Counted from the first letter of the stretch, positions 8,108-17,367 are shown. The stretch: 52,234 bases of DNA from Verrucomicrobiaceae bacterium (GCA_021151605.1 JAGKWZ010000022.1:1-52234); one strand, 5' to 3'. Numbers and translations are program-made. Notes: generated from the letters alone by a model not told the origin.

Positions 8108-8887
8108 TTAGGTGGACTTCGGGGCAGGTTTTTTTCGACGCGCCGTCTTCTCGGGTTTGGGCTCCTGGCTCACGGGCAAAATCGCGTCAGTGGTTAGATC
8201 AATGCCGAAGAGCGCAGAGATGTCAGCACCGGCAAGATCTCCCGAGTTAAAGGAGAGGTCGGTGATCGCCGCACTGCTTGCATTCGACAAAAGCTCTGCC
8301 TGATCCACTCCACGTAGGGTGAAGAGCATTTCGGGCTTCGAATCGAGCAATACACCGACGCCATATAAAACAGCGGACACATGCTTGCACATATCCGCAT
8401 GATCCGGACAGGAGCAGTTGAAACGGATCTCCTTTGGTTTTGGGAAAAGGCCGTCCTTTGGGTCGGTGAGCAGACGCATCAACCCATCGCCAAGTTTGCC
8501 TGCGAGGAGATCCAGCATCGACCCGACCTGTCCGGAACCTTGCTCCACGATTTGCTTCCACTGCCGCTGCGGCAGTGGCTGGATGTAGATGCTCGTGTCA
8601 TACAGCTCTGATCCCGCCACCACGGCATCCAGTTTTCCTGCCCCTATCACCAGATTATAAACATTCCCCTGGCGTAGGTAGCTGCGTCCACGCGGAAGTC
8701 GGCTCTCATATTGTTGATACGATTCCAAGTTCCTGCACCAGGCTTGTCCCCAAAAGGTGGTGCAGAGCTTCTTCTGCCCTGCAGGCGCTGCGAGAGGCTC
8801 GAAGTTCTCACCACGCTTCTTCCGCTTCGCGATCTCGCGCTGCAGCCGCTCTTTTTGTTCCTGAACGTCTTCGTAGGACCACCACAT
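8108..8887 (-). CDS. SWIM zinc-finger protein
   Basis: The protein is 259 residues from the ATG at 8887 (MWWSYEDVQEQKERL). A longer in-frame start at 8956 would overlap the divergent lipoprotein start and is less likely. The SWIM signature is seen as FNCSCPDHADMCKHVSAVLYGVG (C-x-C then C-x-H, about residues 158-180), a zinc site for protein or DNA contact. The N-terminus has a charged coiled-coil stretch (EDVQEQKERLQREIAKRKKRGENFEPL) and WGQAWCRNLE, both common in bacterial SWIM proteins. The C-terminus is Lys/Pro-rich. Such proteins often sit beside SNF2 helicases, but none is present here. Function unknown. Confidence 0.8.
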   Translation of the reverse strand: MWWSYEDVQEQKERLQREIAKRKKRGENFEPLAAPAGQKKLCTTFWGQAWCRNLESYQQYESRLPRGRSYLRQGNVYNLVIGAGKLDAVVAGSELYDTSIYIQPLPQRQWKQIVEQGSGQVGSMLDLLAGKLGDGLMRLLTDPKDGLFPKPKEIRFNCSCPDHADMCKHVSAVLYGVGVLLDSKPEMLFTLRGVDQAELLSNASSAAITDLSFNSGDLAGADISALFGIDLTTDAILPVSQEPKPEKTARRKKPAPKST

Positions 8888-8944
8888 GGAGAATCGTTTA
8901 CATGGTCGCACAACACCCGTCGAGCCTCGACTCGTCTCCAACTC

Positions 8945-9523
8945 ATGAAAACTCATCTCCTCCGCCTCACCGCCGCCATCGGCATTGTCACGCTTCTAAG
9001 CGCCTGCCCTGAAACCTATGTGGCGGACGACTTCGGGGCTGCTGCGCATCAATTAAAGCCTGCTGAGTGGGAAGGCTCGTGGCATCCCGCCGATGACGCG
9101 GATGAGCTTTTTACCTTCCGAGCCCGCGACGATGGTCAAGGTGTGCTGGAACTCCTAGAAGCCGCACCGAGAGACAAAACAAAAAAGCCTGAGATCTTCA
9201 GCCTGGCTCTACGTGAGACTGGTGCCAAGACTGACTCGAAGCTCCTCTTTGCCATTCTCAAAGACACCGCCAAGACCGAAAACGGCACGCTCCATCTCCT
9301 CCGCCGGCCAGACGACAACGTTTTCCTCCTCTGGGCCGTCAACCAAGATGCTGTCACCTCAGCTCTGAAGTCCGGTGAACTCCAGGGCAGTTCGAAACCA
9401 GATAAAGACGGCCCGCATAACACTCTCGCCACTGATCCTGCCAATTATCCCAAGCTTCTAGACCCCAAGTTCTGGAACTGGACCGAGCCAACGGTGATGA
9501 TTCGCTCCACTAACGCGCCCTGA
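8945..9523 (+). CDS. Predicted lipoprotein, unknown function
   Basis: The chosen ATG gives 192 residues starting MKTHLLRLTAAIGIVTLLSAC, an n-h-c signal ending in the lipobox LSAC, so Cys21 should be lipidated. The mature part is mostly beta-prone with the segment EWEGSWHPADDADELFTFRARDDGQGVLELLEA, reminiscent of small lipocalin-like outer-membrane lipoproteins, but no family is recognised. It is divergent from the SWIM gene, with 57 bases between the starts. Confidence 0.65.
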   Translation: MKTHLLRLTAAIGIVTLLSACPETYVADDFGAAAHQLKPAEWEGSWHPADDADELFTFRARDDGQGVLELLEAAPRDKTKKPEIFSLALRETGAKTDSKLLFAILKDTAKTENGTLHLLRRPDDNVFLLWAVNQDAVTSALKSGELQGSSKPDKDGPHNTLATDPANYPKLLDPKFWNWTEPTVMIRSTNAP

Positions 9524-9641
9524 AAAGCCGCAGCGGTTCGTAGCCATTCAGTCTTTAGATTTCGGGTTTGAGAGAGTTCGCTTCACTTTTTGAGAAAAAT
9601 CATAGCGTTCGGCGAGGAAATTGTTTATTAAGACACGTTAA

Positions 9642-9658
9642 AGGTCATCCTGTGACCT
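9642..9658. promoter_or_regulatory. Inverted repeat upstream of ftsQ
   Basis: AGGTCA (9642-9647) and TGACCT (9653-9658) are perfect inverted arms around TCCTG, 13 bases before the ftsQ start at 9672. The spacing and symmetry suit a dimeric regulator controlling ftsQAZ, or a hairpin in the leader. No protein partner can be named. Confidence 0.35.
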
Positions 9659-9671
9659 CGTCTGCCCTGAC

Positions 9672-10658
9672 ATGCCCGCTCCTTCGTCCAAGACTGCTCC
9701 CGCACCGAAGGCTCCCTCGGCCCAGCCGAAGAAGCCGCACAGAGTTGGCGGCATGACGCTCAATGTAAATCTGCGGGTCGATTCACCTAAGATCCGAGAC
9801 ATGGAGCGCGCTGCACTAAAACGGCGTGGTTTCAAATGGGCGACAGGACTTATCATCCTCATCTGTCTGGGCAGTCTGCTGAAGATCACGATTCGGGAGG
9901 CTTTTCTGAAAAATCCGCAATTCAGCCTGAAACAGGTCGTCGTGAGGACAGAAGGCCCGGTGACAGCACAAAAAATTGTGCGCACCAGCGCGCTTACCCA
10001 TGGCATGAACCTGCTGACGGTAAACCTACGGGAAATCCAAGGCCGTATCATGACTCTGCCGCAAGTGCGAAGCGTCAAAATCACCCGTGACTACGAGGGC
10101 CGTCTGACGCTGGAAGTGCAGCAACGCCAGCCAGTCGCCTGGCTTGAGTGCCCGAAGCTCGGCATGATCGCCCGCCAACCGGAGACAGGACACTTCATAG
10201 ATGCCGAGGGCGTGACCTTCCCCTGTGAGTTCGTGAGCGATGCTTATGCTGGCCTGCCATCCATCCGGTATGAGGCACTGGTTCAAAACCATTCTGGAAT
10301 TGCACTCACGGAACTGCCGGTAAAATCAGCCCTCACACTTTTAAAGGAACTCCAGCAGCGCAGCGAGCATGGCGCACCTGAAGTGCGCGAGATCCATATC
10401 GAAAAACCATGGTCTCTGGCCACTCACTTATCGGACAAAACCCGAGTTCTTTTCGGCGTGGATGATCTTAGCGAGCAGCTCGAGCGGCTTGATAGAATCT
10501 GGATCGAAGCTCAGCATCGGGAGTGGAAGATCGACACACTCAATTTGCTCGTTCGGAGGAACATGCCCATCACCTTCCGTGAGCCGCCTAATCTCCAGGG
10601 GTTACAGGAGCCCCTGACCGCGTCCGCAGCACCCGTCACCCCTGCATTCGTTCGTTAA
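9672..10658 (+). CDS. ftsQ: Cell division protein FtsQ
   Basis: This 328-residue bitopic membrane protein has a Pro/Ala/Lys-rich cytoplasmic tail (1-50), one transmembrane helix (about 56-74, TGLIILICLGSLLKI) and a POTRA domain (about 84-155, with NLLTVNLREIQGRIMTLPQVRSVKITRDYEGRLTLEVQQRQPVAWL). The FtsQ beta domain runs to about 310. FtsQ links early and late division proteins (FtsB/FtsL) at the septum. The POTRA pattern and position four bases before ftsA make the assignment firm. A Pro/Ala-rich C-terminal tail follows. The usual upstream mur/ddl genes of a dcw cluster are missing here. Confidence 0.88.
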   Translation: MPAPSSKTAPAPKAPSAQPKKPHRVGGMTLNVNLRVDSPKIRDMERAALKRRGFKWATGLIILICLGSLLKITIREAFLKNPQFSLKQVVVRTEGPVTAQKIVRTSALTHGMNLLTVNLREIQGRIMTLPQVRSVKITRDYEGRLTLEVQQRQPVAWLECPKLGMIARQPETGHFIDAEGVTFPCEFVSDAYAGLPSIRYEALVQNHSGIALTELPVKSALTLLKELQQRSEHGAPEVREIHIEKPWSLATHLSDKTRVLFGVDDLSEQLERLDRIWIEAQHREWKIDTLNLLVRRNMPITFREPPNLQGLQEPLTASAAPVTPAFVR

Positions 10659-10662
10659 CCCC

Positions 10663-11877
10663 ATGGCTAAAAGCACCATCTACGCAGGCCTCGAGATAGG
10701 CACGAGCAAGATCTGTGTCGTCGTCGGCGAGGCAAAAAGGGACGGCACCATCAAGATTCTCGGCGTCGGAACTGCGCCCTCACGCGGCGTACGTAAAGGC
10801 GAGATCGTGGACTTCCAGAAAGTACAGACCGTCCTCAATGATGCCCTCGTCCGTGCTGAAGAGCCGAGTGATGTCATGATCCGCACCGTCTTCCTGGGCG
10901 TGACTGGCGGCCATATCAAAAGCATCAACAGCCGCGGCGCGTGGCGCCTGGTGGAAGATCAGGCCGAGATAACAGAAGACGACGTCGAGGAGGCCAAGGA
11001 GATCGCTCGAAACATCGACATCCCCCAAGACAACGTTTTTCTCCACAGCATCACCCGGCAATACATCGTCGATGGCATGGAAGGCGTGCGCCACCCCATT
11101 GGTCGGGAAGGAAGAGTGCTGGAAGCGGACTATCACATCATCCACGGCGTGCGTGGCCGGATCCAAAACGCCGTCAAATGCGTTCGTGAAGTGCCTCTGG
11201 AGGTCGAAGACGTCGTCTTCACAGGCATCGCAGCCGCGCAGGTCGTTCTGAACCGGGAAGCCAAGTCCCAGGGGGCCCTGATGATCGACATTGGCGGAGG
11301 CACGGCAGACTTTGTTTTGTATGAAGACGGCATGATCGCCGCCTCCGGCTGTGTGCCACTCGGCGGTGATCACATCACCCAGGACATCGCCATGGCCGTG
11401 CAGATCCCAGATCGCCGGGCAGAGGAGCTGAAAGTCACAGAAGGCTCCTGTATCTTCGAAGATCTACCTCCTGATGATATCGTCCGCGTCGAGGATGACA
11501 ACGGCTTTACGATCGCCGAGGTGGAGCGCTCTTTCCTGAATGAAGTCATCTACCTTCGAACTCGTGAAATCATGGAGCAGGTAAAAACACGCTGCGAGGG
11601 GCATATCGGCCAATTGGCGGCAGGAATTTACCTCACAGGCGGCACAAGTCTCTTAAAAGGAATTGACGTAGTGGCACAGGATGTGTTTGAAAGGAAAGTA
11701 ACGCGCGCCGGCTCGGCTCCCGTGAGTGGTGTCACCGCCACTTTCGAGAAACCGCAGTTCTCCGCGCCCATCGGCCTCATTCGCTATGCCCAGATCCTTG
11801 ATCAAGAGAAGCCGTTCATGTCCCCACTCCGCAAGCTGGGGCGAAAAATGGCCGACCTCCTGTCTGTCGTTTCCTGA
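10663..11877 (+). CDS. ftsA: Cell division protein FtsA (actin-like)
   Basis: The 404-residue protein shows the actin-family ATP-binding parts: GLEIGTSKICVVVGE (phosphate 1, about 9-23), MIDIGGGTADFVLYEDG (phosphate 2, about 207-223) and GIYLTGGTSLLKGIDVV (adenosine). The SHS2/1C subdomain specific to FtsA follows the first block (about 85-165). The C-terminus SPLRKLGRKMADLLSVV is the amphipathic membrane-targeting helix. It anchors FtsZ filaments to the membrane and recruits the divisome. It lies between ftsQ and ftsZ in the same orientation, so the three are probably co-transcribed. Confidence 0.95.
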   Translation: MAKSTIYAGLEIGTSKICVVVGEAKRDGTIKILGVGTAPSRGVRKGEIVDFQKVQTVLNDALVRAEEPSDVMIRTVFLGVTGGHIKSINSRGAWRLVEDQAEITEDDVEEAKEIARNIDIPQDNVFLHSITRQYIVDGMEGVRHPIGREGRVLEADYHIIHGVRGRIQNAVKCVREVPLEVEDVVFTGIAAAQVVLNREAKSQGALMIDIGGGTADFVLYEDGMIAASGCVPLGGDHITQDIAMAVQIPDRRAEELKVTEGSCIFEDLPPDDIVRVEDDNGFTIAEVERSFLNEVIYLRTREIMEQVKTRCEGHIGQLAAGIYLTGGTSLLKGIDVVAQDVFERKVTRAGSAPVSGVTATFEKPQFSAPIGLIRYAQILDQEKPFMSPLRKLGRKMADLLSVVS

Positions 11878-11938
11878 CGTTCTTTCCAGTTCTCCTCCCC
11901 GTTAGCGCCGTTACATCACCCTCCACTCCTACACCGCC

Positions 11939-13603
11939 ATGGTCGAATACGATCGCAACGCTCTCAAAGAAACCATCGAGCCGGGCTCGCTGAAAACCTG
12001 CATCGTCGGCGTCGGCGGTGCTGGTGGCAATGTTCTCGACCGCATCACGTTGGATCGCACCGTGGAGGCGAAGCTCGTGTCCATGCACACTGACATCCGA
12101 GTCCTGAACCACACGATGACCCCGAATAAAGTGCAGCTCGGCATCGAGCTTATGCGCGGAATCGGTGCCGGCGGTGATCCTGATCTCGGGCGTGAAGCAG
12201 CTATGTTCTCCCGGGAGCAGATCCGTGAAGCCGTGGAAGGGCATGACATTGTCTTCATCTGCACCGGACTCGGAGGAGGCACAGGCTCAGGTGCCGCACC
12301 TGTCGTCGCCGAGATTGCCAAGGGCACCGGAGCCCTTGTTTTTCTCACCGCCACCATGCCTTTCACCTTTGAAGGCAAACGCCGTATCCACCAAGCCGAG
12401 CAGTCACTTTCCCAGCTCCAAAAGCGTGCCGATGCACTGATCCTCTTTGAAAACAATCGCATGGGCGAACTTGCCCTGCCCAAGGACGGCATCCAGAAAG
12501 CCTTCACCCAGGCTGACCAGCTCATCGCCCAGTCACTGCGCGCTGTATCCACCATCCTCACCACTCCAGGCCTGGTCAAACTGGGGCTTGATGACCTCAC
12601 CGCCGCCCTCAGTACTTCGAACGGGCGTTGCCTCTTCGGCTTTGGCGAGGCACGGGGCCAGAATCGCGGACCTGAGGCACTCAAACGCGCCCTCAAATCC
12701 CCGCTTATCGATCAGGGCCGCCTTCTACACCAGACCAAGACCCTCCTCGTCCATATCGCCGGTGGGGAGTCTCTCACACTTCTCGAAGTCGATGCAGTCA
12801 TGAAGCAGCTTGGCAAGAACGTGCCAGACCAGACACACATCCTCTTTGGCGTCGCCGTCGATGCGAAGCTTGGTGACTCCGTCTGCGTCACCCTGCTCAG
12901 CTCCCTCGGTCTGGCCCAGCTCAATACCGTGGCCGCCGCCGCACCACCTGCTGAGATGATGCCCAAGAAAGAGCGCCCTATGCCCTCTGTCATTGACTCG
13001 GTCACCCCGACACCGAAACCAGTCTCAGCGAAACCTGCCCGAAATGCGTCGTTGACGCCAGACATGGACCTGCTCTTCCGAACAGAGGAGTTTACGCCAC
13101 CCAGCCTTCCATCAAAATCACATCAGGTAGAGGAAGAGCCAGAGGCATTGCTAGAGACAGCAGACCACGCGGAGGACAACGATGAGCATGGCATCCTCGA
13201 AGAGCCAATCCCAGATGAAATTATCATTGAGGAGCCCATCTCCGCCAGAACACCCGAGCCGGAGCCTGAACCAGAGCCAGAACCCGCGCCCGCCCCTGTA
13301 AAACCACCGCGGCCGCGCATCGAAGACTTTATCCGCCAAACGGTCGTTCGTCCGTCCTCCACCAGCAGCACGCTGGCCTCCGTCGTCGCACGGAATCCCA
13401 CGCCAACCGCCGTCGAGGAAGCCCCGATCATCACCCCACGCAGCAATGGCAAGACTAGTGAGGAAGAAGCGCAGATCGCCTTCCGCTTCGGCAGCGAAGA
13501 GGATCGCGGACGCTTCCAGAAGACGGAACCCGTCCTCGCCGATGGCGGTGAAGACCTCGATGTCCCCACTTGGATGCGCCTGAAGCGGAAACTGAAAAGG
13601 TAG
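11939..13603 (+). CDS. ftsZ: Divergent cell division GTPase FtsZ
   Basis: A 554-residue FtsZ. The GTPase core (about 15-330) has IVGVGGAGGNVLDR (22-35), the tubulin signature GLGGGTGSG (110-118) and MPFTFEGKRR (about 140-149). The catalytic T7 loop reads LVKLGLDDLTAAL (about 212-224) where most FtsZ have NVDFADV: the Asn and first Asp appear replaced by Lys and Gly, and only the later Asp aligns. NTD near residue 50 is HTD. A long acidic linker (330-540) includes an EPEP repeat at about 439-450. The end, DLDVPTWMRLKRKLKR, retains the FtsA-binding C-terminal peptide. Identity is certain from context; biochemical behaviour may be unusual. Confidence 0.95.
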   Translation: MVEYDRNALKETIEPGSLKTCIVGVGGAGGNVLDRITLDRTVEAKLVSMHTDIRVLNHTMTPNKVQLGIELMRGIGAGGDPDLGREAAMFSREQIREAVEGHDIVFICTGLGGGTGSGAAPVVAEIAKGTGALVFLTATMPFTFEGKRRIHQAEQSLSQLQKRADALILFENNRMGELALPKDGIQKAFTQADQLIAQSLRAVSTILTTPGLVKLGLDDLTAALSTSNGRCLFGFGEARGQNRGPEALKRALKSPLIDQGRLLHQTKTLLVHIAGGESLTLLEVDAVMKQLGKNVPDQTHILFGVAVDAKLGDSVCVTLLSSLGLAQLNTVAAAAPPAEMMPKKERPMPSVIDSVTPTPKPVSAKPARNASLTPDMDLLFRTEEFTPPSLPSKSHQVEEEPEALLETADHAEDNDEHGILEEPIPDEIIIEEPISARTPEPEPEPEPEPAPAPVKPPRPRIEDFIRQTVVRPSSTSSTLASVVARNPTPTAVEEAPIITPRSNGKTSEEEAQIAFRFGSEEDRGRFQKTEPVLADGGEDLDVPTWMRLKRKLKR

Positions 13604-13680
13604 CCCTCGGGAATTAAATTCTGACTCCAGACCCTACGGTGGATTGACACGAAGGGCGTGCATCCCTTCATTGTCCTTCG

Positions 13681-14544
13681 ATGTCCGCCCCAGCCTCATC
13701 CATCCCTGCCGTGACCGTCGAAAACCTGACCAAGGTTTTCAAGGCAGGTCTTGGGCAGGCCCCCTTTACAGCCGTGCGCGACCTCTCGCTGCAGGTGAAT
13801 ACAGGAGAAGTCTATGGACTCATCGGACCCAATGGCTGTGGAAAGTCCACAACCATGAAAGCCATCCTTGGCCTAGTGACGCCGACCAGAGGTCATACAT
13901 CCGTCTTTGGCAAACCAAGCATCGAGGTGGAAAGTAGGCGCGATGTGGGGTTCCTTCCTGAGAACCCCTATTTCTACAAGCATCTCAACGGCCTGGAGAC
14001 GCTCCTTTTTTACGGTCGGCTTTGCAGCATGAAGGGCCCTGAACTCAAAGACCGCGCGAAAGAGATGCTGGCCATCACCGGCCTCGAAGACGCGGCGAAC
14101 CGGCGCGTCTCTGGCTACTCCAAAGGAATGCTACAAAGACTCGGCCTCGCCCAGGCACTGCTGCACCGGCCACGTCTCGTCGTGTTGGACGAACCCACTG
14201 CAGGTGTCGATCCCTCAGGCTCGCGGAAGATTCGTGATCTCATTCTCGGCTTCAAAGAGCAGGGCATCACCGTCCTGGTCACCAGCCACCTGCTGGAGCA
14301 GATGCAGGAAGTCTGCGACCGCGTGGGCATCATGGGGCACGGGCAAATGGTACGTGAAGGCCGGCTCGATGACCTCATCGCCGTCGAAAACGAAACCGAA
14401 CTCGTGCTATCCGATGCCACCCCCGAATTACTCGCCGAGATCCGCGCGCTGGTGGCGTCCAAAGGCCACGGTGCGAAGCTCGTCCGCACCGGTCACCCGC
14501 GCACAACACTTGAAAAACTCTTCCTCGAAGTGGCAGACAAGTAA
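13681..14544 (+). CDS. ABC transporter ATP-binding protein (ABC-2 exporter type)
   Basis: A 287-residue ATPase with Walker A GPNGCGKST (about 49-57), Q-loop region FLPENPYFYKHL, signature VSGYSKGMLQRLGLAQAL (about 142-159), Walker B LVVLDEP (about 167-173) and the switch His in VTSHLLEQM. The layout matches the CcmA/NatA group that pairs with ABC-2 permeases for drug, polysaccharide or sodium export. The permease follows 12 bases later. A TTGACA at 13644 could be a -35 element, but the matching -10 is poor. Confidence 0.92.
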   Translation: MSAPASSIPAVTVENLTKVFKAGLGQAPFTAVRDLSLQVNTGEVYGLIGPNGCGKSTTMKAILGLVTPTRGHTSVFGKPSIEVESRRDVGFLPENPYFYKHLNGLETLLFYGRLCSMKGPELKDRAKEMLAITGLEDAANRRVSGYSKGMLQRLGLAQALLHRPRLVVLDEPTAGVDPSGSRKIRDLILGFKEQGITVLVTSHLLEQMQEVCDRVGIMGHGQMVREGRLDDLIAVENETELVLSDATPELLAEIRALVASKGHGAKLVRTGHPRTTLEKLFLEVADK

Positions 14545-14556
14545 TCCATCAGCCGC

Positions 14557-15438
14557 ATGTCACTCCCCTTCTCCATCCCGCGTATCTGGACCCTGGCCGC
14601 CGCCACGGTGACACAGCTCCTGCGGATGAAGATCATGGGCTTCCTCCTGGTCTTCTGCGTCATCGTCGTGGTAGCAGGTTTTGCCTTTCCCGTGATGAAT
14701 CCTGAGCAGCAGCTCAAATTGCTAAAGGACGTCTCTTTTGGTGCACTGCAGCTGTTCAGCATGGTCATCGCCATCTGTGCCACGGCTTTGCTGCTGCCGC
14801 GTGATCTGGAGGACCGCACGCTCTACACCATCTTGGCAAAGCCCGTCCCGCGCTTCGAATATCTGCTTGGGAAACTATTCGGAGTGCTCATCCTCATCGG
14901 CTCCGGACTGCTTCTGATGGACATCGCTTTTAGCGCCGTGCTCTGGCTGAGAGAGAGTCTCGTACTCGCACAATCCGTAGCCGCACTTCAGCAGGAAGGC
15001 ACCGCCACGCCGGAGGCCATCACGCAGATCAAAGCCATCGTCGGGAAGCAAGGACTGACCTGGAATCTCCACCTCGGCGTAGTGGCGATTTTCCTCAAAG
15101 CCTCAGTCATCACCGCTCTGACCTTGATGATCTCCTGCTTCGCCAGCAGCACGCTTTTCACCATCGTTATCTCCTTCCTCATCACCATCGCCGGACACGG
15201 CCAGGGGCTGATCCGCGACTATTTCCTTTCTGGCCAGGGCGGCATGTTCAAAATGCTTTTCTCCGCCCTGCTCGCCATTGTCACGCCAGACATGGCCGTC
15301 TTCGACATCGTCGATAACGTCATCAATGGCGAGTTAGTCACGCTTCCATCCTTCGGCCTCATGGCAGGCATCGCCACGGCCTATGCCATAGGTTATTCCG
15401 TTGTCTCGCATCTGCTGTTTGTGGAAAAGGAACTCTGA
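14557..15438 (+). CDS. ABC-2 type transporter permease
   Basis: The 293-residue protein has about six hydrophobic helices: near 27-46, 65-86, 107-130, 172-192, 195-215 and 265-286. The cytoplasmic loop LLPRDLEDRTLYTILAKPVPRFEYLLGKLFG after helix 2 is the characteristic ABC-2 coupling element contacting the ATPase. A soluble insert (about 135-170) lies between helices 3 and 4. It is the membrane half of the transporter encoded with the ATPase at 13681. Its stop overlaps the next start (TGATG, 15436-15440). Substrate unknown. Confidence 0.85.
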   Translation: MSLPFSIPRIWTLAAATVTQLLRMKIMGFLLVFCVIVVVAGFAFPVMNPEQQLKLLKDVSFGALQLFSMVIAICATALLLPRDLEDRTLYTILAKPVPRFEYLLGKLFGVLILIGSGLLLMDIAFSAVLWLRESLVLAQSVAALQQEGTATPEAITQIKAIVGKQGLTWNLHLGVVAIFLKASVITALTLMISCFASSTLFTIVISFLITIAGHGQGLIRDYFLSGQGGMFKMLFSALLAIVTPDMAVFDIVDNVINGELVTLPSFGLMAGIATAYAIGYSVVSHLLFVEKEL

Positions 15439-16232
15439 TGAAGCGTCACCTACAGGCCCTTGCCGTGCTACTCCTACTCGGCGCTGTGAAGCTGCCTCTG
15501 GAAGAAGCAGCCACGCAGCGCTTCCGAGCAGCCGGCCTGCTCAGTGCACCGCTAAGCCTGGGACTGCGTGAAAACCTCAGCCAAATGGGTTTCGCGGCCT
15601 CGCTTGGCGGCTTGCGGTCACTTGTCGCCACCATCACCTATCTCCAGGCCTATCACGCCTGGGAAAACGTGAACTGGGGAAAGGTGGACAGTCTCTTCCA
15701 GCTCACTACCAGCCTTCAGCCCCACTATACCAACTATTGGGACGAAGCCTCATGGCACATGGCCTACAACGCCGCGTCCTACTACCTCCAGGATGAAAAG
15801 ACGGAGCCGTTTGTGCGCGGCAGACTCTTCGAGGAGCACGTAAAACGTGGCATCGACATCCTAAAGGAAGGGCTGCGCTATTTGCCCGATGATGCACGCC
15901 TATGGCATTCCCTAGCCGAGATTTATGAGCGGCGGTCACACGAGCCGAGACTTGCAGCGGAGGCTTATCTCCAAGTCTACCGCATCACCAAAAACAACCG
16001 CTACGTACGCTTCGCCGCCTATCAATTCGCCGAGACAGCAGATCCCGAGCTTTGGAAGAAGGCGTATGACTTCCTGCGCTCATCCTACGAGAAAAAAAAT
16101 CAGCGCACACCCAGCCTGCTCGACACGTTGAAGAAGCTCGAAGAGCGCCTGAACATCCCTCTGATGCAACGCATCCCCGATCAGCGAAAGCCCATGGAAG
16201 TCGCGCCGACAGAGCTGGGGCCGATGAGGTGA
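15438..16232 (+). CDS. TPR-like membrane-anchored protein coupled to the ABC exporter
   Basis: The 264-residue protein has an N-terminal hydrophobic segment (MKRHLQALAVLLLLGAVKLPL), then all-helical repeats resembling tetratricopeptide repeats (ITYLQAYHAWENVNWGKVDSLFQLTTSLQPHYTNYWDEASWHMAYNAA; LRYLPDDARLWHSLAEIYERRS; PRLAAEAYLQVYRITKN). It overlaps the permease stop by one base, so translation is coupled and it probably works with that transporter on the periplasmic face. No family name is recognised, although similar TPR proteins follow ABC-2 permeases in Verrucomicrobia. Confidence 0.7.
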   Translation: MKRHLQALAVLLLLGAVKLPLEEAATQRFRAAGLLSAPLSLGLRENLSQMGFAASLGGLRSLVATITYLQAYHAWENVNWGKVDSLFQLTTSLQPHYTNYWDEASWHMAYNAASYYLQDEKTEPFVRGRLFEEHVKRGIDILKEGLRYLPDDARLWHSLAEIYERRSHEPRLAAEAYLQVYRITKNNRYVRFAAYQFAETADPELWKKAYDFLRSSYEKKNQRTPSLLDTLKKLEERLNIPLMQRIPDQRKPMEVAPTELGPMR

Positions 16233-16338
16233 ACCTCCCGGTGAATAAATGGCCGTCTACAGCGCAGGTGAGAAGACGAAACTCTACGACCTCCCGCTGT
16301 GCGGCCTCATCGCCCGCAACCTGGCGGCGGAAAGATCA

Positions 16339-16560
16339 TCAACGCAGTGATTGGCGGGATCGACTCATCACGGTTTCCGGGAACTGGTTCACATGCTGGA
16401 GTTCGTGACCATGGGTGCGGTGTAGCATAATGATGCGTTCGTTACCGAAGTTTTTGCTCACGTCGCGAATCTTGAGCTTGCCGCCGGTGTAGGCGTTGCG
16501 GAGGCTGGTGCGTGGCGCAGGGTTGGCAGTATGATCACTCGGCTTCGTTTTCTGCGCACC
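16339..16560 (-). pseudogene. Decayed gene fragment, unknown family
   Basis: On the minus strand a frame without a usable start encodes sensible-looking sequence (SLRNAYTGGKLKIRDVSKNFGNERIIMLHRTHGHELQHVNQF) and stops at 16339-16341. Its composition (many K, N, D, I) is unlike the Arg/Ala/Pro-rich antisense shadows elsewhere. I do not recognise the family. The frame continues open to 16698, but there it runs opposite a better-looking plus-strand remnant. Confidence 0.3.
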
Positions 16561-17226
16561 TTGAGTTCCACCGCGCTTGCTTGTGTCGCCGCCGCGCGGG
16601 TCCGTGCGACGAATAGCGAGCTGTATCTGCGGGCAGCGATGGGCTTTGTTTGAATCGCTCTCGGAGAAGTAGCGAAAGATTGTCTGCTTCGATAAGGATT
16701 ATCGCTACGACATTCAGTATGGGCGCAAGCCGCTGCACTTTGCGGATGGGCAGGGCATTCTGTTTCGGGCGCAAGTGTCGAATGCATGACGCATCACGCC
16801 GCCAGCGATTGGGAGTGATTTTTACTCGAAGGCGCAGCGTGATCTGGTGCTGGAGGTGTTGGGAGCGACGATGAACAAGGACTGGGTGGAGAAGCTGTTC
16901 AAGCAGGCGGAGGATGATACGGGTCTAGCTTGGGGCTGGGATCAAAGTATGGCATTCTTTGGCAGGCCAGGCAGGGTGGCATTTCAGTGTGTGATCACGG
17001 GTTTTCATATCACAGTGCGTGCAGCAGTGGCGGGGGCTTCGAGCGCAGCGTTTGGCGGTCCGATCTCGCACGGGCATCAGCCAAGCGGATTTTATGAGAA
17101 GGACGGGCACCCGTGGAATTATGGCATTAGGCACGGGAGGCGGAACGTATGTTTCAGACGATGAACCTGGCGCCGCGAAAGCGGGCGCTGTTCCTCAGCG
17201 AGAGGCCGCGCTTTCAGATAGATTGA
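16530..17226 (+). pseudogene. Frameshifted secreted-protein remnant (Tat-like leader, DUF3500-like)
   Basis: ATG at 16530 opens a Tat-like leader (MITRLRFLRTLSSTALACVAAA) that stops after 40 residues. Further plus-strand pieces in shifting frames follow: YRYDIQYGRKPLHFADGQG; SKAQRDLVLEVLGATMNKDWVEKLFKQAEDD; and MAFFGRPGRVAFQCVITGFHITVRA, then AFGGPISHGHQPSGFYEKDGHP. A last piece in another frame reads FQTMNLAPRKRALFLSERPRFQID. The order of an FG-P segment, a G-x-H beta strand and a late QR-like helix resembles secreted DUF3500 proteins, but this is tentative. Several stops and shifts show it is dead. Confidence 0.45.
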
Positions 17227-17367
17227 AAGATCGACCTTACGCTGATCCGGCAGATTCCCAGGCAATTAACTCGACCTCCTCAGTTAGCACGGACTGCTCG
17301 CAGGCATGTCACAACCTGCCAGCGCCGAACCCAAGCACGCCACCCAGGTGATTCATCAGCCCCCATC

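Noticed and set aside
11939..13603. Bacterial tubulin (BtubA/B) instead of FtsZ
   Set aside because: The ftsQ-ftsA context, FtsA-binding C-terminal peptide and acidic linker are FtsZ features; no BtubA/B-like partner follows.
13644..13672. Sigma-70 promoter (TTGACA plus TTCATT) before the ABC transporter
   Set aside because: The -35 box is perfect, but the -10 matches poorly and would leave only an eight-base leader.
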